Origin: Prauserella isguenensis | GTDB taxonomy: Bacteria > Actinomycetota > Actinomycetes > Mycobacteriales > Pseudonocardiaceae | Assembly: GCF_014191605.1 (NCBI RefSeq) | Contig: NZ_JACHWU010000001.1 | Span: 1,612,001 to 1,676,000 of the forward strand | Length of the DNA: 64,000 bases | Direction of reading: 5' to 3' | Part shown: one piece after another, positions 10,504 to 18,749 of the stretch | Layout: every line of letters starts with the position of its first letter | Position numbering within the stretch: position 1 is the stretch's first letter | The notes under the pieces: model-generated | What the model was told of the DNA's origin: nothing | The model's input: the letters and a program-made list of their open reading frames with translations, nothing else | Database searches by the model: none | Program-made: the position numbers and the translations under genes

Positions 10504-11042
10504 CGGCCAGGACCGACGAGACCACGGGGGCCGGGGTGTCCACGGGCACCACCGTGACCGCGCAGGAGGTCGCCGAGACGGTGACCGACCCGGAACTGCC
10601 GATGCTCACGCTGGCCGACCTGGGCGTGCTACGCGAGGTCACCGAGACCGCCGACGGCGTCACGGTGTCGATCACGCCGACCTACACCGGCTGCCCCGCG
10701 ATGGACACCATGCGCGACGACCTCGTCCACGCGTTGCATCGGGCGGGTTTCGGCCGCGTCGAGGTCCGCACGGTGCTGCATCCGCCGTGGAGCACGGATT
10801 GGATCACCGCGCGGGGGCGCAGGCGACTCGCCGAGGCGGGGATCGCGCCGCCGGGAGCCGCGCCGCAGCGGGGGAGCGGCCCGGTGCCGGTGCAGCTGTT
10901 CCCGCCGCAGCGCAGGGTCAGCTGCCCCCACTGCGGCGGCGCCGACACCGAGCCGGTGTCCGAGTTCGGTCCGACCGCGTGCAAGGCGCTGCGCCGCTGC
11001 CCGGCCTGCTCCGAGCCGTTCGAGCATGTCAAGGAGATCTGA
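10497..11042 (+). CDS. paaD: Phenylacetate pathway iron-sulfur/metal assembly protein PaaD
   Basis: 181 aa. The N-terminal MIP18/DUF59 domain shows VTDPELPMLTLADLGVLREV and TPTYTGCPAMDTM. The C-terminal zinc-ribbon-like part shows CPHCGGADTEPVSEFGPTACKALRRCPAC with two CxxC pairs. PaaD is needed for epoxidase maturation, probably Fe-S or di-iron insertion. GGAGG at 10488-10492 lies 4 nt before the ATG at 10497 and 7 nt before a GTG at 10500, so either may initiate; both overlap the paaC stop. Confidence 0.93.
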   Translation: MVTARTDETTGAGVSTGTTVTAQEVAETVTDPELPMLTLADLGVLREVTETADGVTVSITPTYTGCPAMDTMRDDLVHALHRAGFGRVEVRTVLHPPWSTDWITARGRRRLAEAGIAPPGAAPQRGSGPVPVQLFPPQRRVSCPHCGGADTEPVSEFGPTACKALRRCPACSEPFEHVKEI

Positions 11043-11043
11043 C

Positions 11044-12132
11044 GTGACCGCATCCACCACACCCGTCCGGTCCCGGCTGCGCGGTGAGTTCCACACACTG
11101 ACCGTCGCGGGCGTCGACCGGTTGTGCGACGACGCCGTCGCGGTCACGTTCGACGTGCCGCCCGAGTTGGCCGACGTCTACGACTTTCGCGCGGGACAGT
11201 CGCTCACCCTGCGCCGCAGGACCGAGGGCCGTGAGGAGCGTCGCTCGTACTCGATCTGCGCGGCGGAGGGGAGTGCGCTGCGGATCGGCGTGCGGGAAGT
11301 CCCGGGCGGCCTGTTCTCCGGCTGGCTGGTGCGCGAGGTGCGGCCCGGCGACGAGGTCGAGGTCGGCGCGCCGACGGGCACGTTCACCCCTGCCGACACG
11401 GCGGGCAGGCACGTGCTGATCGGAGCGGGATCGGGGATCACTCCGCTGCTGTCGATCGCCGCGACCGTACTGCGCGACCCGGCTGCGACCGTGACACTGC
11501 TGTACGGCAATCGCCGCAGCGACACCGTCATGTTCGCCGACGACCTGGCCGACCTGAAGGATCGCTACCCGCAGCGGCTCGAACTGGTGCACGTGCTGTC
11601 GAGGGAACCCCGGGAAGCGGACCTGTTCACCGGCAGGCTCGACGCGGACAAGCTTCGCGGGCTGTTGGCGCTCGTCGGCGAGCCCGGGGAGATCGCCGAA
11701 TGGTGGTTGTGCGGCCCGTTCGACATGGTGGCAGGCGCGCGGGAACTGCTCGGTGACGTGGGCGTGCCGGCCGAACGCGTCCACGCGGAACTGTTCTACG
11801 CGGGCGATGTGCCCCCGGAACCCGTGCGGCACGTCGAACAGCAGCCGGAGGCCGATGCGTGCGACGTCACGGTCGTGCTGGACGGCAGGCGCACCACGAC
11901 GGCGCTGCCCGGCGATGTGTCCATTCTCGACGGTGCGCAGCGCGTGCGGCCCGACCTGCCGTTCGCATGCAAGGGCGGGGTGTGCGGCACCTGCCGGGCG
12001 AAGGTCACCGGCGGGGAGGTCGCCATGCGCCGCAACTTCGCGCTCGAGCAGGCCGAGGTCGACGCCGGATTCGTGCTGACCTGCCAGACCGTTCCCGTGT
12101 CCGGCGAGGTCACGGTGGACTACGACGTGTGA
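11044..12132 (+). CDS. paaE: Phenylacetyl-CoA epoxidase reductase PaaE
   Basis: 362 aa from GTG 11044, which follows AAGGAG by a good distance; an ATG at 11026 would overlap paaD by 17 nt and lacks such a site. Domains in order: FAD-binding (RRSYSICAAE), NAD(P)-binding (IGAGSGITPLLSIA; WWLCGPFDMV), and a C-terminal plant-type 2Fe-2S ferredoxin with CKGGVCGTCRAKV plus a distal LTCQT cysteine. It passes electrons from NADPH to the PaaA di-iron site. Last gene of the rightward paa operon, followed by 3' tandem repeats. Confidence 0.95.
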   Translation: MTASTTPVRSRLRGEFHTLTVAGVDRLCDDAVAVTFDVPPELADVYDFRAGQSLTLRRRTEGREERRSYSICAAEGSALRIGVREVPGGLFSGWLVREVRPGDEVEVGAPTGTFTPADTAGRHVLIGAGSGITPLLSIAATVLRDPAATVTLLYGNRRSDTVMFADDLADLKDRYPQRLELVHVLSREPREADLFTGRLDADKLRGLLALVGEPGEIAEWWLCGPFDMVAGARELLGDVGVPAERVHAELFYAGDVPPEPVRHVEQQPEADACDVTVVLDGRRTTTALPGDVSILDGAQRVRPDLPFACKGGVCGTCRAKVTGGEVAMRRNFALEQAEVDAGFVLTCQTVPVSGEVTVDYDV

Positions 12133-12157
12133 TCGCGTGGTTCCCGACTCTTCCACG

Positions 12158-12220
12158 CGTGTTGCGTTCTGCGGGGGCCGTGTTGCGTTTGGCGGGGGCC
12201 CTGTTGTCGATTCCGGGGCC
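12158..12220 (+). repeat. Three tandem 21-nt repeats downstream of paaE
   Basis: Units begin at 12158, 12179 and 12200. The shared pattern is CGTGTTGCGTT followed by CTGCGGGGGC or close variants; the third copy is degenerate (CCTGTTGTCGATTCCGGGGCC-like). They start 26 nt after the paaE stop in the sense orientation of paaE. The same unit in opposite orientation follows the convergent kinase gene. Confidence 0.85.
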
Positions 12221-12755
12221 CATGTCGTCGGTGATCTCCTCACGGTCGTCCAGACAACCGGCAGTGACCGATAGTGGTGCAATTCTGTGCCCGAGCCTTG
12301 TCGGCCAACCCACGTTCAGCCCTCGGGAGGTCGTCGTCGCGGGCCCACAGGTCACGTGCGGTACACGTCCTGGAACGGTGGGCTGTCATCGTCGTGGTGT
12401 TCCGGGTCTGTGGCTCTCCGGCTCGGCTACCGTGGCTTGAGGGCGTGTCGGTGTCCTGCGTGCCGGGGTAGCGCCTCGTGGGCCGTGTCGTGGTGCCGGG
12501 AGCGGGCAGGTCGCGGATCACCGTGCTCGGTCGTCGTCGGGTGCGGCCCAGGTCGACCGGTTCGCCGGTCCCGGGCTCACACAGCACGTCGCCGCCGCGG
12601 CCGGCGGCGAGACACCCGGGTCGTGGCCCAGCAGCAGCGGACTTGGAATGGCTCCGCCGCGTGGCCGGTCCGCCTCGCCTCCTCGGGTCGCGGTACCCCG
12701 AGAGGCCGTAACCCTCGGCGGAACGGCACGACCGCACGCCCGCGCGCAGAACACG
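12221..12755. other. Gene-free stretch between convergent paaE and kinase genes
   Basis: About 535 nt without a supportable gene. Short frames exist on both strands but have irregular codon use and match nothing I recognise. The segment is bracketed by inverted sets of 21-nt repeats. It could contain a decayed gene, but I see no diagnostic remnant. Confidence 0.4.
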
Positions 12756-12839
12756 CGTGCCCGAAAACGCAACACGGGCCCCCGAAAACGCAACACGGAC
12801 CCCCGAAAACGCAACACGGGCCCCGGAAAGCGCAACACG
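12756..12839 (-). repeat. Four tandem 21-nt repeats downstream of the kinase gene
   Basis: Units start at 12756, 12777, 12798 and 12819. On the minus strand each reads CGTGTTGCGTT then TTCGGGGGCC, with one variant (CTTTCCGGGGCC). They end 24 nt from the kinase stop codon, in the sense orientation of that gene, mirroring the set after paaE. Confidence 0.88.
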
Positions 12840-12863
12840 GGCCCACTGGGGCGGCAAGCGGCG

Positions 12864-14729
12864 TCAGCCTGCCGGGGGCAGGTTTTTCAGCACGGAGTTG
12901 GCGAGGGCCTTGGCGTTCTCGCACGGTTTGGCCTTGTCGTCGTTCGCCGAATAGGTGACGCTGGCCGTCTCGATCGTCGGCAGCACCTGGTCCGACCCCT
13001 CTTCGAAGTCGCGGTGCTTCCAGTCGATGGAGCAGGCCGAACTGCGGCTGTTCTGATACCCGGTGACCCCGTTGAGCTGGACCGGTTCGACGTCGCGGTA
13101 GCTGTTCTCCGGGCCGAACGTCGACGCGGGCGTGAGCTCGGCGCGCAGGGTGCCGTTGCCGTTGATGGCGTCGATGCGGCAGGTGCTCAGATCGTCGGCC
13201 GTTGTGGACTGGACGACACCGAGCTGTTGTTGCACGGCCTGGTCGTCGATCAGCGAGCACAGATCCGCCCGGGCGAGGCTGTTGTCCGGCAGGTCCTGCT
13301 TCGGCGGCTTCGTGCGCAGCTTGTCGACCGCGAGGTCCAGGGCCGCGGTCAGGTGATCGCACATCCCGGAGTCCTCGGAAGCCTCCATCGTGATCGCCTG
13401 TTGCGGCGACGACGGTGACGCGACCGCCCGGCTGCAGCCGGAGCTCGTGCTCTCCTGCAGTACGGCCTGGCCTGCGACCCGGTCTCCGGTGGCGCTCATG
13501 CGGGAGCGGTCGATCGTCGCCCCGAGTTCGAGATTGATCGAGCCGGAGGAGAACCCGCCCTGGCCGAAGCGGCAGCGGTGCAGGTACGTCGAATAGGCCG
13601 ACGGCTCCAACGTCGTGTCGCCGAAGGTCTCACCCTTCAGCAGCGCGCACGCGTCGATGTCGCGCAGGCGGTCGACGCCGAGTGCCTGCGCGACCGGCTC
13701 GCGCTGGTCGGGTTCGATCACGGTGCCCGCCACCGGTGCGAACCCCTGCACGACGGCGAGAGCCACCACGGCGGCGGCCGCGCCGACCAGCGCGGTCACC
13801 TTCGGCCAGCGCGGCTTGCGGGGAGGCGGGGGCGGTTCCGGCGGCGGCAGTGCCAGCACGTGCCGGACCTCCGCCTCCTGGGCGTCGATCAGCTGCTGGA
13901 CCTCGACCGGCCAGACCGGGCCCTCGTGGTCGATCGGGCCGACCAGGTCGAGCAGCTGGGTCGGAGTCGGCCGGGCTTCGGGATCGTGGGCGAGGCAGGC
14001 CTCGATCACCGGCAGGATCTCGGGCGGCACCCCGTCGAGTTGGGGCGGTTCGTGCACCACGTTGTAGAGCGTCTGAGCGGCGGTCGTCCCGGTGAACGGG
14101 CCTTGCCCGGTCGCGGCCATCACGAGCAGCGCTCCCAGCGAGAAGATATCGCTCGCCGGCGTGAGGTCTCTGCCCTCGGCCTGTTCGGGCGACATGTACG
14201 CGGGCGAACCGACCACCGTGCCGGTGCTGGTGAACTCGGCACCCTCGGCGGCCCTGGCGATACCGAAGTCGATCACCCGAGGGCCGTCCGAGGTGAGCAG
14301 TACGTTGCCCGGCTTCAGGTCACGGTGAATCAGCCCGGCGCGGTGCACGTCCGACAACGCGGTCGCCAGGCCGGCGATCAGCCTGCGCATCGACGGCACC
14401 GGCAGCGGCCCGGACGCGTCGATCGCGTCCCGCAGCGACGGCCCCGCCACGTACACCGACGCGAGCCACGGCGCCTCGGCCCCGGGGTCGGCTTCCATGA
14501 CGGCGGCCGTGTAGGCACCGGACACCCGCCGGGAGGCTTCGACCTCCTGCCGGAACCGCACCCGGAAGCCGTCGTCCTTCGAGAAGCTGGGATGGATGCG
14601 CTTGACCGCGGCGACCCGGCCGTCCTGGCTCAGGCACAGGAACACCTGGCCCATGGCGCCCTCACCGAGCAGCACCAGCGGGCGGTAGTGGCCGATCGGG
14701 TGGGACTGTTCCGGCTGGAGTGGCTTCAT
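12864..14729 (-). CDS. Transmembrane Ser/Thr protein kinase (PknB-like) with extracellular domain
   Basis: 621 aa. The kinase domain spans about 12-270: LGEGAMGQVF glycine loop, AVKRIHP lysine (K43), IHRDLKPGNVLL catalytic loop (D137), IDFGIARA (D154) and SPAYMSPEQAEG activation/APE segment. All catalytic residues are present. A Pro-rich linker leads to one transmembrane helix at about 311-330, then about 290 extracellular residues with six or so cysteines in two half-repeats (ACALLKGETFG and ADLCSLIDDQA), resembling actinobacterial DUF3558-like sensor domains. It overlaps the upstream paralogue by 4 nt and is probably its duplicate. Confidence 0.92.
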   Translation of the reverse strand: MKPLQPEQSHPIGHYRPLVLLGEGAMGQVFLCLSQDGRVAAVKRIHPSFSKDDGFRVRFRQEVEASRRVSGAYTAAVMEADPGAEAPWLASVYVAGPSLRDAIDASGPLPVPSMRRLIAGLATALSDVHRAGLIHRDLKPGNVLLTSDGPRVIDFGIARAAEGAEFTSTGTVVGSPAYMSPEQAEGRDLTPASDIFSLGALLVMAATGQGPFTGTTAAQTLYNVVHEPPQLDGVPPEILPVIEACLAHDPEARPTPTQLLDLVGPIDHEGPVWPVEVQQLIDAQEAEVRHVLALPPPEPPPPPRKPRWPKVTALVGAAAAVVALAVVQGFAPVAGTVIEPDQREPVAQALGVDRLRDIDACALLKGETFGDTTLEPSAYSTYLHRCRFGQGGFSSGSINLELGATIDRSRMSATGDRVAGQAVLQESTSSGCSRAVASPSSPQQAITMEASEDSGMCDHLTAALDLAVDKLRTKPPKQDLPDNSLARADLCSLIDDQAVQQQLGVVQSTTADDLSTCRIDAINGNGTLRAELTPASTFGPENSYRDVEPVQLNGVTGYQNSRSSACSIDWKHRDFEEGSDQVLPTIETASVTYSANDDKAKPCENAKALANSVLKNLPPAG

Positions 14730-16603
14730 GACTCCGGCAGCCCTTCCAGCACGGCTTCGCTGAGCTTGCGGGCACGCTCACACGCGAGCTCGGCGGTCGT
14801 GTTCTCGTCGTCGTACCGGCCCCGGTAGGACACTTCGACGACCTGCGCGTAGTAGTCGGAGTCCTCCCCGGACACGGGCGCCTGCGCCCACTCGACGTCG
14901 CACGAGGCGGAGCCGGTCGAACTGGGCCGCTGGTAGGCGTCCGTCCCGCCGATCCGGATCTTCTCGGTGCCGTCCGAGGAGGACTCCGCCGGGTCGCCCC
15001 CGATACCGATGCGGACGACCGCCTCGCCGCCACCGCTGTAGGTGCATTCGCGGAGGTAATCCGACTCGACCGACGGCGTCTGCCCGAACACGTCCTGTGC
15101 CCGCTGCCTGCTGACGAGTAGACACGGATCCGTCTCGGCGAGCGCGCGGTACTGCTCGTCCCACGTGCCGTCGCCCTTCCTGGCCGCCTTCACCGCCGCG
15201 CCGAGGTGCTTCCGCCCCGTCTTGCACGGCGTGTAGTTCTTGCCGGGCTCACCGTCGCCGTACCAGCCGACGCGGACCTCGATGCTGTTCGTCGGTGTCT
15301 GCGGGAGCACCCCCGCCACGGTGCAGCGGCCCTCCCCGGGGCCCCTGACGAGTGTGGCCAGCCCCGCCGTCTCTCCCTCGGACCTGCTGGAACTCGACAG
15401 GACGCGCGCGCCGAGTTCGAGTGTCACCGACACGTTCTCGTTCACGTCGAATCGGCACGAGTCGTACTCGGTACTGCCGTCGGACGTCAGGTTGGGGACG
15501 AGCTTGCACGGGTCGAGTTTGCGCAGCGACGCCGGAGCCAGCGGGCCGGTGGGCGCCTCGGTGGTCGGGATCGGATCGGGAGCCTCCGCGGCCACGGTCG
15601 TCGCCGTGCCGGTCTCGAGTGTGGTCACGCCGACGAGTCCGGTCACGCCGAGCGCCGCGACCATGATCAGAGCGGCGAGCGCGACCACCAGGCCGCCGCG
15701 CGACTTCCGCAGGTCCGACCCGGCGAGCACGGCGTCGACGTCGTCCTCGCAGCGCCGGATCTCCTGCTGGACCCGTTCCGGCCACGGGTTGTTCGTGGGC
15801 GGCAGGCTGCCGATCATGCCGCGCAGCTGGTCCGGCGTCGGCCGCTGCGCGGGATCGCGCGCCAGGCACGGGCCGATGATCGACATCAGCTCCGGCGGAA
15901 CCCTGCTCAGGTCCGGCTCGCCATGGACGACGTTGTACAGCGTTTGCGGGGTCGTGTTGCCCGCGTACGGACTCTTGCCCGTTGCGGCCATGACCAGCAG
16001 CGTTCCCAGCGAGAAGATGTCGCTGGCCGTCGTCAGGCTGCGGCCCTCGGCCTGCTCCGGCGACGTGAACCCGGCCGAACCGACGACCGAACCGGTGCTC
16101 GTCAGCTCGGAACTGCCTTCGACGGCCCGGGCGATACCGAAGTCGATCACCCGTGGGCCGTCGGCGGCCAACAGGACGTTGCTCGGCTTGAGGTCACGAT
16201 GCACCAGGCCGGCCCGGTGGATGTCGGCCAGCGCCGACACCAGCCCCGCGGCGAGGTGCCGCACGGCCGTCGACGGCAACGGCCCCGCGGTGTCGATCGC
16301 GTCCTGCAGCGACGGCCCCGCCACGTACACCGACGCGAGCCACTGCTGCTCCGCGTCCGTGTCGGCGTCCATGACGGCCGCGGTGAAGGCACCGGAGACC
16401 TGCCTGGACGTCTCGACCTCGCGGCGGAACCGCTCCCGGAACCCGTGGTCGTGGGAGAAGGCCGGGTGGATGCGCTTGAGAGCCGCGGGCCTGCCGTCCG
16501 GCGCCATCGCCAGGTACACCCGGCCCATGCCGCCTTCGCCGAGCATCGCCAACAGGCGATACCGCCCCGCGTACTCCTTGTCGCCGTCCCCCAGGACCTT
16601 CAT
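14726..16603 (-). CDS. Transmembrane Ser/Thr protein kinase, paralogue of the adjacent kinase
   Basis: 625 aa. Kinase motifs are complete: LGEGGMGRVYLA, ALKRIHPAF, VHRDLKPSNVLL, IDFGIARA and SAGFTSPEQAEG. A single transmembrane helix lies at about 303-325 (GGLVVALAALIMVAALGVTG). The extracellular part again has paired cysteine modules (LDPCKLVPNL and TDPCLLVSRQRAQDVFGQ). The ATG at 16603 overlaps the trpS stop (TGATG) and the gene overlaps the next kinase by 4 nt, so the three genes should be one transcription unit. The ligand sensed outside the cell is unknown. Confidence 0.92.
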   Translation of the reverse strand: MKVLGDGDKEYAGRYRLLAMLGEGGMGRVYLAMAPDGRPAALKRIHPAFSHDHGFRERFRREVETSRQVSGAFTAAVMDADTDAEQQWLASVYVAGPSLQDAIDTAGPLPSTAVRHLAAGLVSALADIHRAGLVHRDLKPSNVLLAADGPRVIDFGIARAVEGSSELTSTGSVVGSAGFTSPEQAEGRSLTTASDIFSLGTLLVMAATGKSPYAGNTTPQTLYNVVHGEPDLSRVPPELMSIIGPCLARDPAQRPTPDQLRGMIGSLPPTNNPWPERVQQEIRRCEDDVDAVLAGSDLRKSRGGLVVALAALIMVAALGVTGLVGVTTLETGTATTVAAEAPDPIPTTEAPTGPLAPASLRKLDPCKLVPNLTSDGSTEYDSCRFDVNENVSVTLELGARVLSSSSRSEGETAGLATLVRGPGEGRCTVAGVLPQTPTNSIEVRVGWYGDGEPGKNYTPCKTGRKHLGAAVKAARKGDGTWDEQYRALAETDPCLLVSRQRAQDVFGQTPSVESDYLRECTYSGGGEAVVRIGIGGDPAESSSDGTEKIRIGGTDAYQRPSSTGSASCDVEWAQAPVSGEDSDYYAQVVEVSYRGRYDDENTTAELACERARKLSEAVLEGLPES

Positions 16604-17649
16604 CAGCGCGCCACGCCTGTCAGCCCGATCGCCTCGCGTACCTGCGACAGCACGCGGCCCGCGCGGTCCCGTGCCTTCTGCGCACCCTCGGCGAGCACCG
16701 TGTCGAGCTCACTGCCGGGTTCCATCAGGGCGTCGTACCGCTCCCGCAGCGGGGCGATCTCGGTGTTCAGCACCTCGAACAGGACGTTCTTGAGCTCGCC
16801 CCAGCCCATGCCGCCCGCTTCGAGCCGCTTCCGGGTGTCCTCCACGACGTGCGCGTGGTCGGCCGACGCGAACTGCTCGAGGATCCGGAACGGCGCCGAG
16901 GTGCTCGGGTCCTTCGGTTCCTCCACCGGCGTGCTGTCGGTGGGGATGCGCCGCACGAGCTTGAGGAGCTTCTTCTCGGGCAGGAACAGCGGGATCGTGT
17001 TGTCGTACGACTTGCTCATCTTGCGGCCGTCGAGGCCCGGCAGCGTCTGCCCTCGGCTCTCGTCCGGGACGATCGCCTCGGGCACCTTGAACGTGTAGTT
17101 CTTGCCGTACACGTGGTTGAAGCTGCCTGCGATGTCGGCCGCGTACTCGACGTGCTGCAGCTGGTCCCTGCCGACCGGCACGACGTCCGACTCCATGATC
17201 AGGATGTCGACGGCCATGAGGATCGGGTAGTTGTACAGGCCCATGTTGACGCCCGCGTCCGGGTCCTCGCCCGCCTCGACGTTCTTGTCGCGCGCCGCCT
17301 TGTAGGCGTGGGCCCGGTTCATCAGACCCTTGGCCGTCATGCACGAGAGAGCCCAGTTGAGCTCGAAGATCTCGGGCACGTCCGACTGCACGTAGAACGT
17401 GGTGCGCTTCGGGTCCAGGCCCGCGGCCAGCCACGTCGCGGCGACCGAGCGCGTGTACTGCCGCAGCTCCTTCGGGTCCCGCAGGCTGGTGAGTGCGTGG
17501 TAGTCCGCGATGAAGTAGACCGAGTCGTATGCCTCGGTGAGCGTCAACGCCGGCCGGATCGCCCCGACGAGGTTGCCGAGGTGCGGCTCACCGGTCGGTT
17601 TGATGCCGGTCAACGAGACTTTCGCTCCGCTGGTTACGGCCTGTGACAT
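16603..17649 (-). CDS. trpS: Tryptophan-tRNA ligase
   Basis: 348 aa class I synthetase. The HIGH-like motif is in GIKPTGEPHLGNLVGAI (PHLGN), the KMSKS loop is LDGRKMSKSYDN, and tryptophan-pocket residues are in DYHALTSLRD and ESDVVPVGRDQLQHVEYA. I start at ATG 17649 because a TACGAT -10-like box lies seven bases upstream, pointing to a leaderless transcript; an in-frame ATG at 17658 falls inside that box. Its stop overlaps the start of the downstream kinase. Confidence 0.96.
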   Translation of the reverse strand: MSQAVTSGAKVSLTGIKPTGEPHLGNLVGAIRPALTLTEAYDSVYFIADYHALTSLRDPKELRQYTRSVAATWLAAGLDPKRTTFYVQSDVPEIFELNWALSCMTAKGLMNRAHAYKAARDKNVEAGEDPDAGVNMGLYNYPILMAVDILIMESDVVPVGRDQLQHVEYAADIAGSFNHVYGKNYTFKVPEAIVPDESRGQTLPGLDGRKMSKSYDNTIPLFLPEKKLLKLVRRIPTDSTPVEEPKDPSTSAPFRILEQFASADHAHVVEDTRKRLEAGGMGWGELKNVLFEVLNTEIAPLRERYDALMEPGSELDTVLAEGAQKARDRAGRVLSQVREAIGLTGVAR

Positions 17650-17720
17650 GGGGGTCATCGTACTGGCCGCCGCTCGCGCGATTGCCGGAAGGCGGCAACT
17701 CGCACCGCGGCGACCAGCGG

Positions 17721-18533
17721 TCAGGCGGGCCGGGGCGTGTCGCGATCGACGGACAGTAGGTCGTCGAGCACGGGCCGCAGTTGCGGGCGCTTCGGCGTGA
17801 ACCCGTCGCCTGAGCACCGGCCGGTGAGATGGTTCATCACCCGGGTGCGGGCCGTCGGCAGCACCGAGCCCCAGAACCAGCGCGCGTGGGAGAGCGGGCC
17901 CGGCGAGTCGGGGGCACCCGGAAGCGGAGCGAGCCAGCTCGGGTCGTAGCGCACGTCGAGGGTGTCGAGCACGTGCCCGGCCACCCGGCGATGGCCGTGC
18001 TCGCTCAGATGCAGCCGGTCCCGGCCGAAGTAGCGCAGGTCGTGGACGGACTCGTCCGGCCACAGGTCGACCACGCGCGCGCCGTGGGCGTCGGCGGCGC
18101 TGCGCACCGCGTCGTTGAACGCCTCGATGCGCGAGCGCATCCAGCGGACCAGCGGGAGCCGCCCGGACACGTCGGAGAGCGTGAACACCACGACCTCGGG
18201 TGCGACGTCGGTGAGCAGTCGCAGCGCGGCGCGCACCCGGTTCGCCACGACCTCGTGGTCGTAGCCGCGGGTCGCCATGAGGTCGTTGGCGCCGCCGCAC
18301 AGCGCGACCAGGTCGGGTTCGAGGTCGGCCGCCGCGGGAACCTGCTCCACGACGATCTGGTCGAGTCGTTTGCCCCGCACGCCGAGATTGGCGTAGTGCA
18401 GTGCCGGTTCGTCGCAGGCCAGGCGCTCGGCGACGAGGTCGGCCCAGCCGCGGTACATCGGCCTGCCGGGGTACGGGTCGTCGAGACCTTCGGTCAGGCT
18501 GTCGCCGAGCGCGACGAAACGCTGGTAGGACAT
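17721..18533 (-). CDS. SGNH/GDSL-family esterase or lipase
   Basis: 270 aa. The four SGNH blocks are visible: block I VALGDSLTEGLDDP (nucleophile Ser), block II Gly in NLGVRGKRLDQI, block III CGGANDLMAT (Asn), and block V RDRLHLSEHGHRR (Asp-x-x-His). No signal peptide is seen, so it is probably cytoplasmic. A C-terminal extension of about 60 residues (FWGSVLPTARTRVMNHLTG) is less typical. The substrate is unknown; such enzymes deacylate lipids, polysaccharides or small esters. It precedes trpS on the same strand by 71 nt. Confidence 0.9.
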   Translation of the reverse strand: MSYQRFVALGDSLTEGLDDPYPGRPMYRGWADLVAERLACDEPALHYANLGVRGKRLDQIVVEQVPAAADLEPDLVALCGGANDLMATRGYDHEVVANRVRAALRLLTDVAPEVVVFTLSDVSGRLPLVRWMRSRIEAFNDAVRSAADAHGARVVDLWPDESVHDLRYFGRDRLHLSEHGHRRVAGHVLDTLDVRYDPSWLAPLPGAPDSPGPLSHARWFWGSVLPTARTRVMNHLTGRCSGDGFTPKRPQLRPVLDDLLSVDRDTPRPA

Positions 18534-18749
18534 CTTCCGCTCACACCCTGTTCGGTTCGGCTTCGCTCCCGGTTCCTGCGGGATGACCGCTGCCCGGGAC
18601 TGTCGCCACGAATGGGCTAAACGTTACCGGGCTGTGACCGGTGTGGCCGTTTCGGTACGGAATCGGCGGTTTCGCCCGGCCGACGGGGTGACGGATTCCG
18701 CGACCGGGACGAGCCGTGACCCCGGACGGACGGCTCGTCCCGCCCCGTA

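Noticed and set aside
12158-12839. Insertion element with terminal inverted repeats
   Set aside because: The inverted repeat sets are tandem 21-nt units, the 535-nt interior has no transposase trace, and no target-site duplication was seen; placement after both stop codons explains the symmetry better.
12756-12839. CRISPR array
   Set aside because: The 21-nt units are directly adjacent without spacers and there are no cas genes.
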